Positions 1 to 8,560 of a stretch of 38,714 nucleotides of DNA are shown here, in pieces. The translations under genes and the position numbers were made by a program. The notes beneath the pieces were generated by a model that had not been told where the DNA came from, did no database searches, and saw nothing but the letters and a program-made list of their open reading frames with translations. Every line of letters begins with the position of its first letter. Position 1 is the stretch's first letter. Origin of the DNA: Promethearchaeota archaeon. GTDB taxonomy: Archaea > Asgardarchaeota > Lokiarchaeia > Sigyniarchaeales > SOKP01. The DNA lies in the NCBI GenBank assembly GCA_019058365.1, contig JAHPZE010000035.1:1-38714 (forward strand), given 5' to 3'.

Positions 1-83
1 GGATAAAAAGAAAGAAAAAATAAAAGAAAAAAAAATAAATCATTAAATACTGAAATAGAAAAGAAAAAAAACTTGACTTTGGT

Positions 84-1136
84 CTATTTAATGTAGCTAT
101 GAGCATTTTTTAAGCGTTTTTCCGCTTCTTGGACAATATCTTCTATAATTTTACTTACAGATTCTAAACTTTTAATAATACCTATGCTCTGCCCTAATAA
201 AACCGCTCCTGAAGTAATATCTCCCGTGTACGCTGCTTCATAGGCTCTTCCTTCTTCTATTATATCTTCCTGAGACATAGCTGCTTCTTCAGCTATCTTT
301 GCGTCTTTATCTGATACAAGCCCATGATGCAAAGAATATTCATTTTTCCAGAGCCTTATTGGTCCTAGTGCGCCAGTTACTAATACTGTATCTTGAGCTT
401 TTGCAGAAGGAATTACCCCTTTATAGGTTTCACTAAATTCACTTTCTTTAGATGCAATAAATCTAGAACCCATTGCGATAGCTCCTGCACCTATAGCTAA
501 AGCAGCTGCAAGTCCTTCACCCGTAGCAAAACCTCCACATGCTATTACGGGAAAATCTGGATATTTTTCCATAACTTGTTGAAGTAGAACTAAAGTACTA
601 ATTTTCTCATAAGATTGATGTCCTCCACCTTCTCCACCAGTTACTACCAATCCATCCACGTTAGATGCAACACATTTATCTGCAAGCCATAATGCGGGGG
701 CTACATGAAAGTGTTTAATATTTGATCCACTTTCCTTTAATTTTTGAAAAGATTTTGATTGTTGTAATGTTCTTGAAGATCCAGCACTCGTGATTGCATA
801 AAGACACTGCTCTTTCAATCTTTGATTTTCCATTATAAACTTTGGAATATCTTTGACAAACTGTGGTGCATGAGTTTCCCTTCGAGATGTTCTTATATTA
901 AAGCCAAAAGGTTTATCAGTATGCTCTACAACTTTAAGCATATTTTCCTTCATTATATCTACTGGATTCCTTCCTTTCATATAATCGCTTAAAAGAGCAC
1001 TATGACTTAACACACCTAAACCACCTGCTTCAGATACAGCACTTGTTAATTCGGTTGTGTAAAAAGGACCCATTGGAGCTGCAACAATAGGATGTTTAAT
1101 TCCAAACATTTTGGTTATCTTTGTCTCTAAAACCAT
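84..1136 (-). CDS. FMN-dependent nitronate monooxygenase/FabK-like flavoprotein (paralogue 1)
   Basis: A TIM-barrel flavoprotein of the 2-nitropropane dioxygenase/nitronate monooxygenase family, which also contains the enoyl-ACP reductase FabK. Visible family marks are the N-terminal FGIKHPIVAAPMGPF stretch, AGGLGVLS, the active-site-type GGEGGGHQ block, the phosphate-binding ACGGFATGEG and IAMGSRFIAS. It is about 350 residues, normal for the family and presumably cytosolic. An in-frame GTG lies 9 bases upstream, but the ATG at 1136 is preferred because the resulting MVLETKITKMFG aligns with the start of the paralogue at 9455-10486. It is divergent from the ketopantoate-reductase-like gene. 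With acyl-CoA genes throughout the window, a role as an enoyl-thioester reductase is as plausible as nitronate oxidation. The family is sure; the substrate is not. Confidence 0.85.
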   Translation of the reverse strand: MVLETKITKMFGIKHPIVAAPMGPFYTTELTSAVSEAGGLGVLSHSALLSDYMKGRNPVDIMKENMLKVVEHTDKPFGFNIRTSRRETHAPQFVKDIPKFIMENQRLKEQCLYAITSAGSSRTLQQSKSFQKLKESGSNIKHFHVAPALWLADKCVASNVDGLVVTGGEGGGHQSYEKISTLVLLQQVMEKYPDFPVIACGGFATGEGLAAALAIGAGAIAMGSRFIASKESEFSETYKGVIPSAKAQDTVLVTGALGPIRLWKNEYSLHHGLVSDKDAKIAEEAAMSQEDIIEEGRAYEAAYTGDITSGAVLLGQSIGIIKSLESVSKIIEDIVQEAEKRLKNAHSYIK

Positions 1137-1280
1137 GTTTATCACTTTCTTAATATAAGAAATTTATTTACTTAATACTAAATTATTAAATTAATATAAA
1201 TTATTAAATGTACATATTTCATTTATGAATTAATACTATCTTTATAATCTATTAAAGAAGTAGATGAAAATGTGATTTAA

Positions 1281-2318
1281 ATGCAGAGAGAAAAGCTAAA
1301 TATAATAATTTATGGTACAGGTGCTATTGGTGCTACACTTGGAGGTTGGTTGACTAAAACTTACGAAAATATTTATTTCTTATCTAGAGGAGAAAATCTA
1401 AAGGCTTTAAAATCAAATGGATTGATTCTATATGAAAATGATAAAAAAAATTCTGAAGTAATTCCTGTAAATGTAATTGAAGATTTAAATGAAATAGATT
1501 CGGTTAATATTATTGTTATAACAGTAAAAAACTATGATCTTGAAGAAGTGGCTAAAGATATTTATGAAAAGATAGGAGATGATGCTATTATTGTAGGTTT
1601 GCAAAATGGTGTTGAAAATCAAAAAATTCTCCCAAAATATTTTTCAAAAGTAATATATGGAGTAATTGTAATATCTGCATGGATGGATAAGCCTGGTGTA
1701 TTTGGTACAAGAGGAAAAAACCAAATTATTCTTGGTACTTTAAATGAAAATAACCAGCAGATATCGGAAAAAATTACTGGTATTTTTAATAAAAGTTTTC
1801 CAACAATATTAACAAAAAATTTTCAAGATGCGGCTCATTCTAAATTAATTACAAATCTAGGAAATTCAATATTTACACTTATAGACCAAGAAAATCAATT
1901 TGATGAAGCTGTCTTTAAACTATGGAAAATATTTGTAAATGTTTTCTTAGAAGGTGTGAAGATAGTAGAAGCTGCTGGATATAAAGAATATAAGCTTAAA
2001 GGTTTACCCACTTGGGATATTATGAAATTTGCATTGAATTTAAATAAGAAAGTAGCAGTAAATAATTTTAAAGAGGGAATACAATTTTATTGGCTCAATA
2101 GCATGACACAAGATATGTTACTACGTCAAAAAAGTATGTCAGAATTAGAAACTTTAAATGGATATTTAATAAGTTTAGCTGACCAACTTGGTTTATCTGT
2201 GCCATATAATAGAACAATTTATAAATTATGTAAAGAAAATTTTTCGAAAACCCCTTATAAACCCTTAAATGTAGAAACAGTCTGTACAGAGATCAAAAAT
2301 AATATGAAATTAGGTTAG
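1281..2318 (+). CDS. Ketopantoate reductase-like NAD(P)H oxidoreductase (PanE/ApbA family)
   Basis: A two-domain reductase of the 2-dehydropantoate 2-reductase family. The N-terminal Rossmann motif is GTGAIGATLGGWL (residues about 12-24). The conserved Asn sits in VGLQNGVEN, the catalytic-type Lys in HSKLITNLGNS, and the C-terminal helical domain carries SELETLNGY and LGLSVPYN. At 345 residues it is slightly longer than typical PanE (about 300). True PanE makes pantoate for CoA biosynthesis, but the family contains many homologues acting on other 2-oxo acids, so I do not assign panE. The ADP-ribosylglycohydrolase gene follows 62 bases downstream on the same strand, so the two may be cotranscribed. 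No strong ribosome-binding site is seen. Confidence 0.82.
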   Translation: MQREKLNIIIYGTGAIGATLGGWLTKTYENIYFLSRGENLKALKSNGLILYENDKKNSEVIPVNVIEDLNEIDSVNIIVITVKNYDLEEVAKDIYEKIGDDAIIVGLQNGVENQKILPKYFSKVIYGVIVISAWMDKPGVFGTRGKNQIILGTLNENNQQISEKITGIFNKSFPTILTKNFQDAAHSKLITNLGNSIFTLIDQENQFDEAVFKLWKIFVNVFLEGVKIVEAAGYKEYKLKGLPTWDIMKFALNLNKKVAVNNFKEGIQFYWLNSMTQDMLLRQKSMSELETLNGYLISLADQLGLSVPYNRTIYKLCKENFSKTPYKPLNVETVCTEIKNNMKLG

Positions 2319-2380
2319 ATTTAATTATCTTAAATTAATTTTTTACTATATTTAATTGAAAATTAAAAATCAATTAAAAC

Positions 2381-3499
2381 ATGAAAGAACTAAGCTATAA
2401 TGAAAATTATGATAAGGTTTTAGGATCATGGATAGGACGTATTTCAGGAGATTTTATCGGTGCTCCAGTAGAATTAAAAAGTCAGAAATATATAAAATCA
2501 AAATATGGAAAGATTAATTATTTCATTGAACCCGTTGATTTAAATTATGTTAATGATGATGAAATGTATGAAATTGTAGCACTTATAGCTTTAGAAAAAT
2601 ATGGAATTAGCTTAACAGCAAAGGATATTGCTCAAGAATGGATTAACCTATTAAAAAATGAAAACTATATTTTTACTGCTGAAAAAATAGCTTTTAATAA
2701 CCTAAAATCAGGTATATTTCCACCAAAATCTGGAATTCTGAATAATTTTTATTTTGATTTCATTGGTGCTCAGATGAGAGCTGATATTTGGGGTCAAATT
2801 ACTCCAGGATGTCCTGAAATTGCTAAAAGATATGCAGAAATGGATGGATCAATATCCCACGCAGGTATTGGAATTGAAGGCGAGATATTTGTTGCCATTT
2901 TAATCTCGCAAGCTTTCTTTGAGCTAAATATTGGAAGAAATATCAAATTAGCTCTTAAGTATCTCCCTCCAGAAGAAGAAAGTTTATATTCTCAGATGGT
3001 ACGTAAAGCACTTGAAATTTATAAACAATGTCCTAATCAATTTAAAAAAGCTAGAAATCTTCTGGTAAGAAACTATTGGAGAAAACAAATTGTGGATAAA
3101 TTGATTGAGAGTAGTAAAAACTTTCTATTAGAAAGAAGAATAATTTTGAATAGCTTAGTTGGAGGAGTACATGTACTACCAAATATAGGTATCATAATAT
3201 TATCTCTTTTATATGGTGCTGAAGATAAAGAAGATCCCTTAGGTCGGTCTATTTGTATTGCTGCAATGATGGGTCTTGATACAGATTGTAATTGTGGTAA
3301 TATTGGAGCTATAATAGGAGCTCAAATTGGTGCAGATAAAATACCTTCAAAATGGAAGGATCCATTAAAAGATACGTTCTCTACTTATGTAAAAAGTTAT
3401 GAAAAGTGGAAGATCTCAGAATTAGCACGCCGAATTACAGATATTGGACAAATGATAATCGAAGAGAAAGCTCAAAACTTAGTTAAAATAAAAAAATAG
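2381..3499 (+). CDS. ADP-ribosylglycohydrolase (DraG/ARH) family protein
   Basis: An all-helical ADP-ribosyl hydrolase-type protein. The N-terminal family motif WIGRISGDFIGAPVE is at about residues 17-31. The first metal-binding acidic cluster is Asn58-Asp59-Asp60-Glu61, where most members have (S/T)-D-D-T. The second is Asp300-Thr301-Asp302-Cys303-Asn304-Cys305-Gly306, where most have D-T-D-T/A-N. A middle block, PEIAKRYAEMDGSISH, is also family-typical. The family removes ADP-ribose from proteins or nucleic acids, or cleaves related N-/O-glycosidic bonds, using two Mg ions. The Thr-to-Cys change places a thiol where the family normally offers a hydroxyl ligand, so metal use or substrate may differ. 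The start has no obvious Shine-Dalgarno, consistent with a short-leader or leaderless mRNA. Substrate unknown. Confidence 0.82.
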   Translation: MKELSYNENYDKVLGSWIGRISGDFIGAPVELKSQKYIKSKYGKINYFIEPVDLNYVNDDEMYEIVALIALEKYGISLTAKDIAQEWINLLKNENYIFTAEKIAFNNLKSGIFPPKSGILNNFYFDFIGAQMRADIWGQITPGCPEIAKRYAEMDGSISHAGIGIEGEIFVAILISQAFFELNIGRNIKLALKYLPPEEESLYSQMVRKALEIYKQCPNQFKKARNLLVRNYWRKQIVDKLIESSKNFLLERRIILNSLVGGVHVLPNIGIIILSLLYGAEDKEDPLGRSICIAAMMGLDTDCNCGNIGAIIGAQIGADKIPSKWKDPLKDTFSTYVKSYEKWKISELARRITDIGQMIIEEKAQNLVKIKK

Positions 3500-3741
3500 T
3501 ATGAATAATTATAGAACGATCAGTTTTAAAAAGTTAAAGATAAAATAGTTGCTGAAAGATTTAATTGAGTTAATTTTTTTTCTTATTTTTTTCTGTTGTT
3601 AATGCTGAACAATATTTTAGAAATTTTAAGCAAATGTGATTAATTTCTTATTAAATTAATTAGAAATATATTAAAATTAAACGCACATAAATATACATAT
3701 AAAATTAAACTAAAAATTTCAATTTAAAAAACTGATGAGAA

Positions 3742-5295
3742 ATGGTTAGAACAAAAGAACAGTATATGAAAGATTTAGGTAGAATGAAACCAAATCTGTA
3801 TTACGATGGAAAAGAAATTGATAGATTGGATCAACTTCAGATGGATTGTCTAAATACGATTGGAACTACTTTCGAAGCTTTTGATGATCCTGAATATAAA
3901 GATTTAATACAAGTAAAATCCCATCTCACTGGTGAAATTATTAATAGATTTACGCATATTCATCATAGTACTGAAGACCTTCATAAAAAGCAAGATATGA
4001 CACGTAAACTATGTCAAAAGGTTGGCGGATGTATTCAGCGATGCATGGGTTGCGATGCAGCGAATGCGGTATATAATGTTTCATATGAAGCTGATAAACT
4101 AAATCATGGAGAATCACATTATCACGAAAATTTTAAAAAATGGTTATTACGATTTCAACAAAAAGATCTAGTAGCCGCTGGTGCTCAAACTGACGTAAAA
4201 GGTGACCGAATTAAACGTCCTGCTGATCAAGCAGATCCAGATATGTATGTCCATGTTGTAGAAAAAAAGAAAGATGGAATTATAGTTAGTGGCTGTAAAT
4301 TACACATTTCAGAAGCCTCCGTGTCTGATGAACTATTAGTTATCCCTACAAGAGCATTAAGACTAGAAGATAAAGATTATGCTGTTGCGTTCGCTGTACC
4401 AGGAGATTATGAGGGTGTTACTCAAGTGGTTACCATTCACAATCTTAGAAAAAGGGAACACTTTCCGCGTGGTTTTCAACCAGGAGCCACAGATTCGTAT
4501 ATAATTTTCGATGATGTATTCGTTCCTTGGGAAAGAGTTTTTTTATGTGGTGAATATCAGCATGGGGGTGCCCTTGCCTTACTATTTGGTCTCTTTCACA
4601 GGCATAGTTACTCGGGATGTAAACCTGCAATTGGAGATATAATGACGGGAACAGCAGCTTTAGCAGCAGAATATAACAATATAGCTAAAGCAACGCATAT
4701 CAGGCATAAGCTAGCAGAGCTAATCTTAGTCACAGAACTTGGATATGCTGCTGGGTATACTGCTTCTGATTTGGGAAAATCAGAAATTTATATGCCGGGA
4801 GTAGGCCTTATCCCTTATGGACCAGGAAGTTATATTCCAAACTCAATTTATTGCAATGTTGGAAGGTGTTTAACAGGAGAAAATGTATTTCGTGAAGCTG
4901 AGATAATAACGGATATTTGTGGTGGGATTCCAGCGACGTTCCCACATGAACGAGATTTTATTAATCCCAAATTGAAGGATAAACTGTATAAATATATTAC
5001 AAGAAACCCAAAGATATCGCCCGAAAATGCTGCACAATTCTGGCGGTATGTTGGTGATATGATTTGTTCCGCAACAGGAGGAATCCATCTCTTTGGAAGC
5101 TACCACGGAGGAGGAAGCCCAGTTATGGAAGAAATAGCTATTACAACACAATATGATATTGAAGCTCGAAAAAAAATGGTTAAAAAAATAGCTGGAATTG
5201 ACGATAAGTTAAATATGAGCAGATTGAAATTCAATGAGAAAAATAGTACAAAATTGATTGTACATGATTTAGACAAAACGGTTTCTGAAAAATAA
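3742..5295 (+). CDS. abfD: 4-hydroxybutyryl-CoA dehydratase / vinylacetyl-CoA delta-isomerase
   Basis: FAD and [4Fe-4S] enzyme of the HpaB/AbfD fold that dehydrates 4-hydroxybutyryl-CoA to crotonyl-CoA through a ketyl radical. The four cluster ligands of the clostridial enzyme (Cys99, Cys103, His292, Cys299) have spacing-matched counterparts: Cys97 and Cys101 in GGCIQRCMGCDA, and His286 and Cys293 in FHRHSYSGCKP. Retention of this set separates true dehydratases from flavin monooxygenases of the same fold. QTDVKGDR (149-156) and the flavin-site region around residues 188-203 are also typical. Length is 517 residues against about 490-510 in the family. It stands alone on the plus strand with 242 bases upstream, so it probably has its own promoter. 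Enoyl-CoA hydratase, hydroxyacyl-CoA dehydrogenase and thiolase in the window supply the steps after crotonyl-CoA. Confidence 0.9.
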   Translation: MVRTKEQYMKDLGRMKPNLYYDGKEIDRLDQLQMDCLNTIGTTFEAFDDPEYKDLIQVKSHLTGEIINRFTHIHHSTEDLHKKQDMTRKLCQKVGGCIQRCMGCDAANAVYNVSYEADKLNHGESHYHENFKKWLLRFQQKDLVAAGAQTDVKGDRIKRPADQADPDMYVHVVEKKKDGIIVSGCKLHISEASVSDELLVIPTRALRLEDKDYAVAFAVPGDYEGVTQVVTIHNLRKREHFPRGFQPGATDSYIIFDDVFVPWERVFLCGEYQHGGALALLFGLFHRHSYSGCKPAIGDIMTGTAALAAEYNNIAKATHIRHKLAELILVTELGYAAGYTASDLGKSEIYMPGVGLIPYGPGSYIPNSIYCNVGRCLTGENVFREAEIITDICGGIPATFPHERDFINPKLKDKLYKYITRNPKISPENAAQFWRYVGDMICSATGGIHLFGSYHGGGSPVMEEIAITTQYDIEARKKMVKKIAGIDDKLNMSRLKFNEKNSTKLIVHDLDKTVSEK

Positions 5296-5476
5296 TATAA
5301 AATTAATAGAGAATTACTTATTTTCTTTTTTATCATTTTCTAAATTTCATTTTTTATTTCTGATTATATACACTAAAACATAATGAGTTAAAAGGCATAC
5401 ATGAATTAAATAGGAAACTTTGATAAAAGTTAACTAAAATAAAAAAAAGGGCTTAGATGTTTAAAAAATGGAAATT

Positions 5477-6034
5477 CTATTTACTTTTTGACTTAAATAT
5501 AATAGTCGGTTTAGTTCTTTGAGAAAAAGTGAAGTTGTCGGCATTTTTAATGTTTCCATATTTTGATATTAAATCCTCTAATTTACCCGCATCTAATGCC
5601 CTTGTACGACACGCCTCAATACACGCTGGTAACTTACCCTCTAAATGCCTATCTAAACAAAAATTACATTTTCGCATTTTTGCTCCTTTATCAGGCCCAA
5701 ATTGAGGGGCATCATAAGGACATGCTTTTAAACATTTTGAATCACATTGTTCATTACCTAAACATTTATCACTATCAACAATAACAATTCCATCTTCTTT
5801 TCTTTTAGTGATTGCATTCACAGGACATACTGGTATACAAACAGGATCTTCACAATGAAAACAGGGACTAATAAGATAGCTGACAAATACATTAGGAAAT
5901 TTTCCTTTTTCATTATAAATAATTCTCATCCATTTTTCTGGTCCGGCGGGAATATCATTCCAATCTTTACAAGCTACAACACAAGCAGAACATCCAATGC
6001 ATCGAGTTTGATCAAAATAAAAGCCGACCTGCAT
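5477..6034 (-). CDS. Four-[4Fe-4S] ferredoxin-type electron-transfer subunit of Mo oxidoreductase 1
   Basis: A DmsB/NrfC-type electron-transfer subunit of 185 residues with sixteen cysteines in four ferredoxin groups: CIGCSACVVAC, CFHCEDPVCIPVC, CLGNEQCDSKCLKAC and CNFCLDRHLEGKLPACIEAC. This is enough for four [4Fe-4S] clusters. A TTG start 18 bases upstream is possible. The ATG at 6034 is better: a GAGGG Shine-Dalgarno lies 7 bases before it, it begins 1 base after the stop of the catalytic-subunit gene, and the length then matches the paralogue at 14306-14866. There is no signal peptide or membrane anchor and no NrfD/DmsC-like gene nearby, so the complex is inferred to be soluble and to exchange electrons with ferredoxin or flavoproteins. 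An A-run at 5443-5450 gives a T-tract on the transcript about 27 bases after the stop. Confidence 0.9.
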   Translation of the reverse strand: MQVGFYFDQTRCIGCSACVVACKDWNDIPAGPEKWMRIIYNEKGKFPNVFVSYLISPCFHCEDPVCIPVCPVNAITKRKEDGIVIVDSDKCLGNEQCDSKCLKACPYDAPQFGPDKGAKMRKCNFCLDRHLEGKLPACIEACRTRALDAGKLEDLISKYGNIKNADNFTFSQRTKPTIIFKSKSK

Positions 6035-6035
6035 A

Positions 6036-8276
6036 CTAAATCCCTCTTTCAAATTGTTTTAATTCAACTAAACACGAGTTTAAAGCAGAGGCACCACCAG
6101 GAGAATATGCATCTTTTGTTAAAGTATTAACACATCCACCTCGATCAATACCATCTTCATCCGGATCGTACCATGCACCTTCAAAAATAGAAATTACTCC
6201 AGGAATTATTCTTTCTGTCAACCATGCTTTGATTGTGAGTTTTCCTCTGTCATTGAATACTAAAATTTCATCTCCATCTTTTATTCCTCTCTCTTCAGCA
6301 TCAACAGGATTAATCCATGCTACATGTGGTTCAACTTCTTTTAGCCATTCAACCAAAAATAATTCTGAATGGACCCTATTTTTAGGATGTGGTGATATTA
6401 ATTGTAATGGGTACTTTTGGTTTAAAGGATCATAACGTCCTTCCCATCTCTCCATGTATTTAGGAATTGGAGGATTTTCAGGATCATTCAAATCCATAAT
6501 CCTTTGAGAAAAGATCTCAATCTTACCTGAAGGAGTATTAAATGGTTTGTTTTCAATATCGTTAATTTGTTCTTTAAATGCAACATATGGTTCTTCGAGT
6601 TTAAGACGATGTATTCCTTCTTGCCTAAATCTATTGATATCTCTTATATTTTTTCTTGTATCTTCTCGTAATTTTATTAAAAATCTTAAAGCTTTTTTCT
6701 CATCCGGGTATTTTTCAAATTCTTCCAACCCAAGTTTGTCTGCTAATTCTTCAGCAATCCTTAAATCAGATTTACACTCTCCAATAGGGTCAATTACCTG
6801 GTTTGCGCAGACAAAATATGGTCCAGAGGGCCAAGGTCTTACTAAATCGTTTTTTTCGGCTATACTTGTTACAGGTAGAATTATATCAGCATATCTAGCT
6901 GTCGGTGTAAGCCATAAATCTGCTATAACCATATATTCGAGTTTTTTTAAGGCTTCAGCAGACTTATTAGCATTTCCCAATTGGTTTAAAAAATTATTGT
7001 TTACAAACCATGCAAATTTCACATCAAAAGGATATCCACCCTCTTTACCCTTTAATATAGCATCAAAAATTTTATTTGTATGACATCTTGCCTGAAATCT
7101 AAGTTGTAAATCTAAAGATCCTCGAACTGATTTCAATCCTGTTTCAACTGGATTTCTATAAGGCGGAGATATCCTAGAAGCAAAAAACATATGACCATAA
7201 GGAATCCCCATTAATCCTCCAGCAGCACTTCCTCCATGTTTGCCCACATTTCCGGTCATTACTGTTAATGTCATAGCACATCTATTATATAGTTCTCCTA
7301 CAGCACTTCGAGCAGGACCTTGACAATCCATTAAAGCAGCAGGTTTTATTGCTGCATACTCTCGAGCAAGATTAGAAATTATTTCTGCAGGTACAGAAGT
7401 AATTTTCTCTGCCCATTCAGGTGTTTTAAGTATTCCATCCTCTTTGCCCATAACATAATCTTTGAATTTCTCAAATCCTATAGTATATTTATCTAAAAAT
7501 TCCCGATCATAAAGACCATCATCGATCATAACATAAGCCATAGCAATCATCATTGCAGTATCAGTTCCAGGTATAATTGGGATCCATTGATCTGCTAATA
7601 CTACTGCAGAATCTGTATATCTAGGGTCAATGCAAATTATTTTTATCCCCCTTTCTTTAGCTTTAATTAAATTAAATATTGTGTCTGAACCAGAGATCAT
7701 TCTAGCAGGATCCCAACCCCACATAATGATCAATTTAGAATTTAATAAATCAGTACGACTATGTCCAACAAAAGGGGAAGTGTATTGAGTCTGGGTTGCA
7801 TATACTGCTCCTTCAGAAGAGACGTTACCATAATGAGTGGAATATCCCCCAAATTGAGTCAATAGTCTCATCATCGCAAACATCCCATCATGGTAAGCTC
7901 CTTGATAAGCTCCACCAGTGACCAAAAAAATACTTGAATTTCCATACTTTTCTTTAACTTCTTTAAGTTTTTCGGCAAGTTCAGTTAATGCTTCATCCCA
8001 TGAGATACGTTTAAATTTACCAGATCCTTTTGGACCGTCTCTCTTTAATGGATATTTTAAACGCTTTGGATGATATACATATTGTCTAAGAGCTCTGCAT
8101 CTTAAACATGTTCGAAGTTGTTCGTCCTTTTGTTCATAATCGTCTCCCTCTACTCTAATAATCCTCCCATCTTTAATATGAAGCTTAAGAGGGCATCTTC
8201 CTCCGCAATCGAAAGTAGATGTTGTGCGAATAATTTTAATATCTTGATCATTTGTATTCTTTTCTTGATTTTGCAT
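6036..8276 (-). CDS. Cytosolic molybdopterin (Mo/W) oxidoreductase, DMSO reductase family, catalytic subunit 1
   Basis: Large bis-MGD oxidoreductase (746 residues from the ATG at 8276; a TTG sits one codon upstream). Blocks run in the usual order: an Fe-S domain (CGGRC 24-28, RTCLRCR about 55-61), RLKYPLKR, FKRISWDEAL, a catalytic domain with YGNVSSEGA in which Ser153 aligns with the Mo-ligand serine of DmsA-type enzymes, and a C-terminal MGD-binding domain (QLISPHPKNRVHSELF, WINPVDAEERGIKDGD). There is no twin-arginine signal, so it is cytosolic. The first cluster cysteine of the usual Cys-X3-Cys-X3-Cys pattern is Ser20, and an extra cysteine appears at 60, where family members have glycine. 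The Fe-S subunit gene follows directly. The substrate cannot be read from sequence; soluble Ser-ligated relatives include reductases and the pyrogallol transhydroxylase type. Confidence 0.88.
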   Translation of the reverse strand: MQNQEKNTNDQDIKIIRTTSTFDCGGRCPLKLHIKDGRIIRVEGDDYEQKDEQLRTCLRCRALRQYVYHPKRLKYPLKRDGPKGSGKFKRISWDEALTELAEKLKEVKEKYGNSSIFLVTGGAYQGAYHDGMFAMMRLLTQFGGYSTHYGNVSSEGAVYATQTQYTSPFVGHSRTDLLNSKLIIMWGWDPARMISGSDTIFNLIKAKERGIKIICIDPRYTDSAVVLADQWIPIIPGTDTAMMIAMAYVMIDDGLYDREFLDKYTIGFEKFKDYVMGKEDGILKTPEWAEKITSVPAEIISNLAREYAAIKPAALMDCQGPARSAVGELYNRCAMTLTVMTGNVGKHGGSAAGGLMGIPYGHMFFASRISPPYRNPVETGLKSVRGSLDLQLRFQARCHTNKIFDAILKGKEGGYPFDVKFAWFVNNNFLNQLGNANKSAEALKKLEYMVIADLWLTPTARYADIILPVTSIAEKNDLVRPWPSGPYFVCANQVIDPIGECKSDLRIAEELADKLGLEEFEKYPDEKKALRFLIKLREDTRKNIRDINRFRQEGIHRLKLEEPYVAFKEQINDIENKPFNTPSGKIEIFSQRIMDLNDPENPPIPKYMERWEGRYDPLNQKYPLQLISPHPKNRVHSELFLVEWLKEVEPHVAWINPVDAEERGIKDGDEILVFNDRGKLTIKAWLTERIIPGVISIFEGAWYDPDEDGIDRGGCVNTLTKDAYSPGGASALNSCLVELKQFERGI

Positions 8277-8560
8277 CAAATCTTCTCACTAAAAATTTAT
8301 CAAATTTAATTATTAAGAGCTAAAATAATAATAATTATTCTTCCCCTTCTACCCTTATAATATTTATTGGTTAAAAATTTCCCCTTTTGAAATGGCAGCT
8401 TCTCTTTTGTTTAGTAGATCTCTCATCAATTCCGATTCAAATCGTTAAATTAACTGTTAAAGATTTTATGGTTTCCAATTATTAGAAATTTTCTTTAAAA
8501 TCCTCGAACCGTAATTCTTATAGAAGATCTCATTACTTATAATAGAGTATTCTTTAAAAA
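8277..8560. other. Intergenic region between TetR 1 and Mo oxidoreductase 1
   Basis: No coding potential seen. It lies between the stop of TetR 1 and the start of the Mo-enzyme gene, both on the minus strand, so it should hold the Mo-enzyme promoter. On the minus strand an A/T box (AATAAATATTATAA) sits about 75-90 bases before the start codon. Two copies of TTCCCCTT on the plus strand (around 8341 and 8380) flank this box and are the only G/C-rich repeats in the gap. Confidence 0.35.

Noticed and set aside
1180..1209. Direct repeat AAATTATTAAAT, two copies 18 bases apart, between the first flavoprotein and the ketopantoate-reductase-like gene.
   Set aside because: Pure A/T sequence in a very A/T-rich intergenic region; repeats of this length are expected by chance and no second copy is tied to another promoter.
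3639..3660. Inverted repeat ATTAATTT-N6-AAATTAAT upstream of 4-hydroxybutyryl-CoA dehydratase.
   Set aside because: Made only of A and T; several such 8-bp palindromes are expected in a window of this size and composition, and it is not repeated elsewhere.
4445..5336. Three open frames on the minus strand opposite 4-hydroxybutyryl-CoA dehydratase.
   Set aside because: They overlap a gene with clear catalytic residues, have no family-like motifs and unlikely compositions; they are antisense shadows.
6547..7083. A 178-codon plus-strand open frame inside the Mo oxidoreductase 1 gene.
   Set aside because: It is antisense to a strongly conserved region and shows no recognisable domain; its length reflects the codon bias of the real gene.
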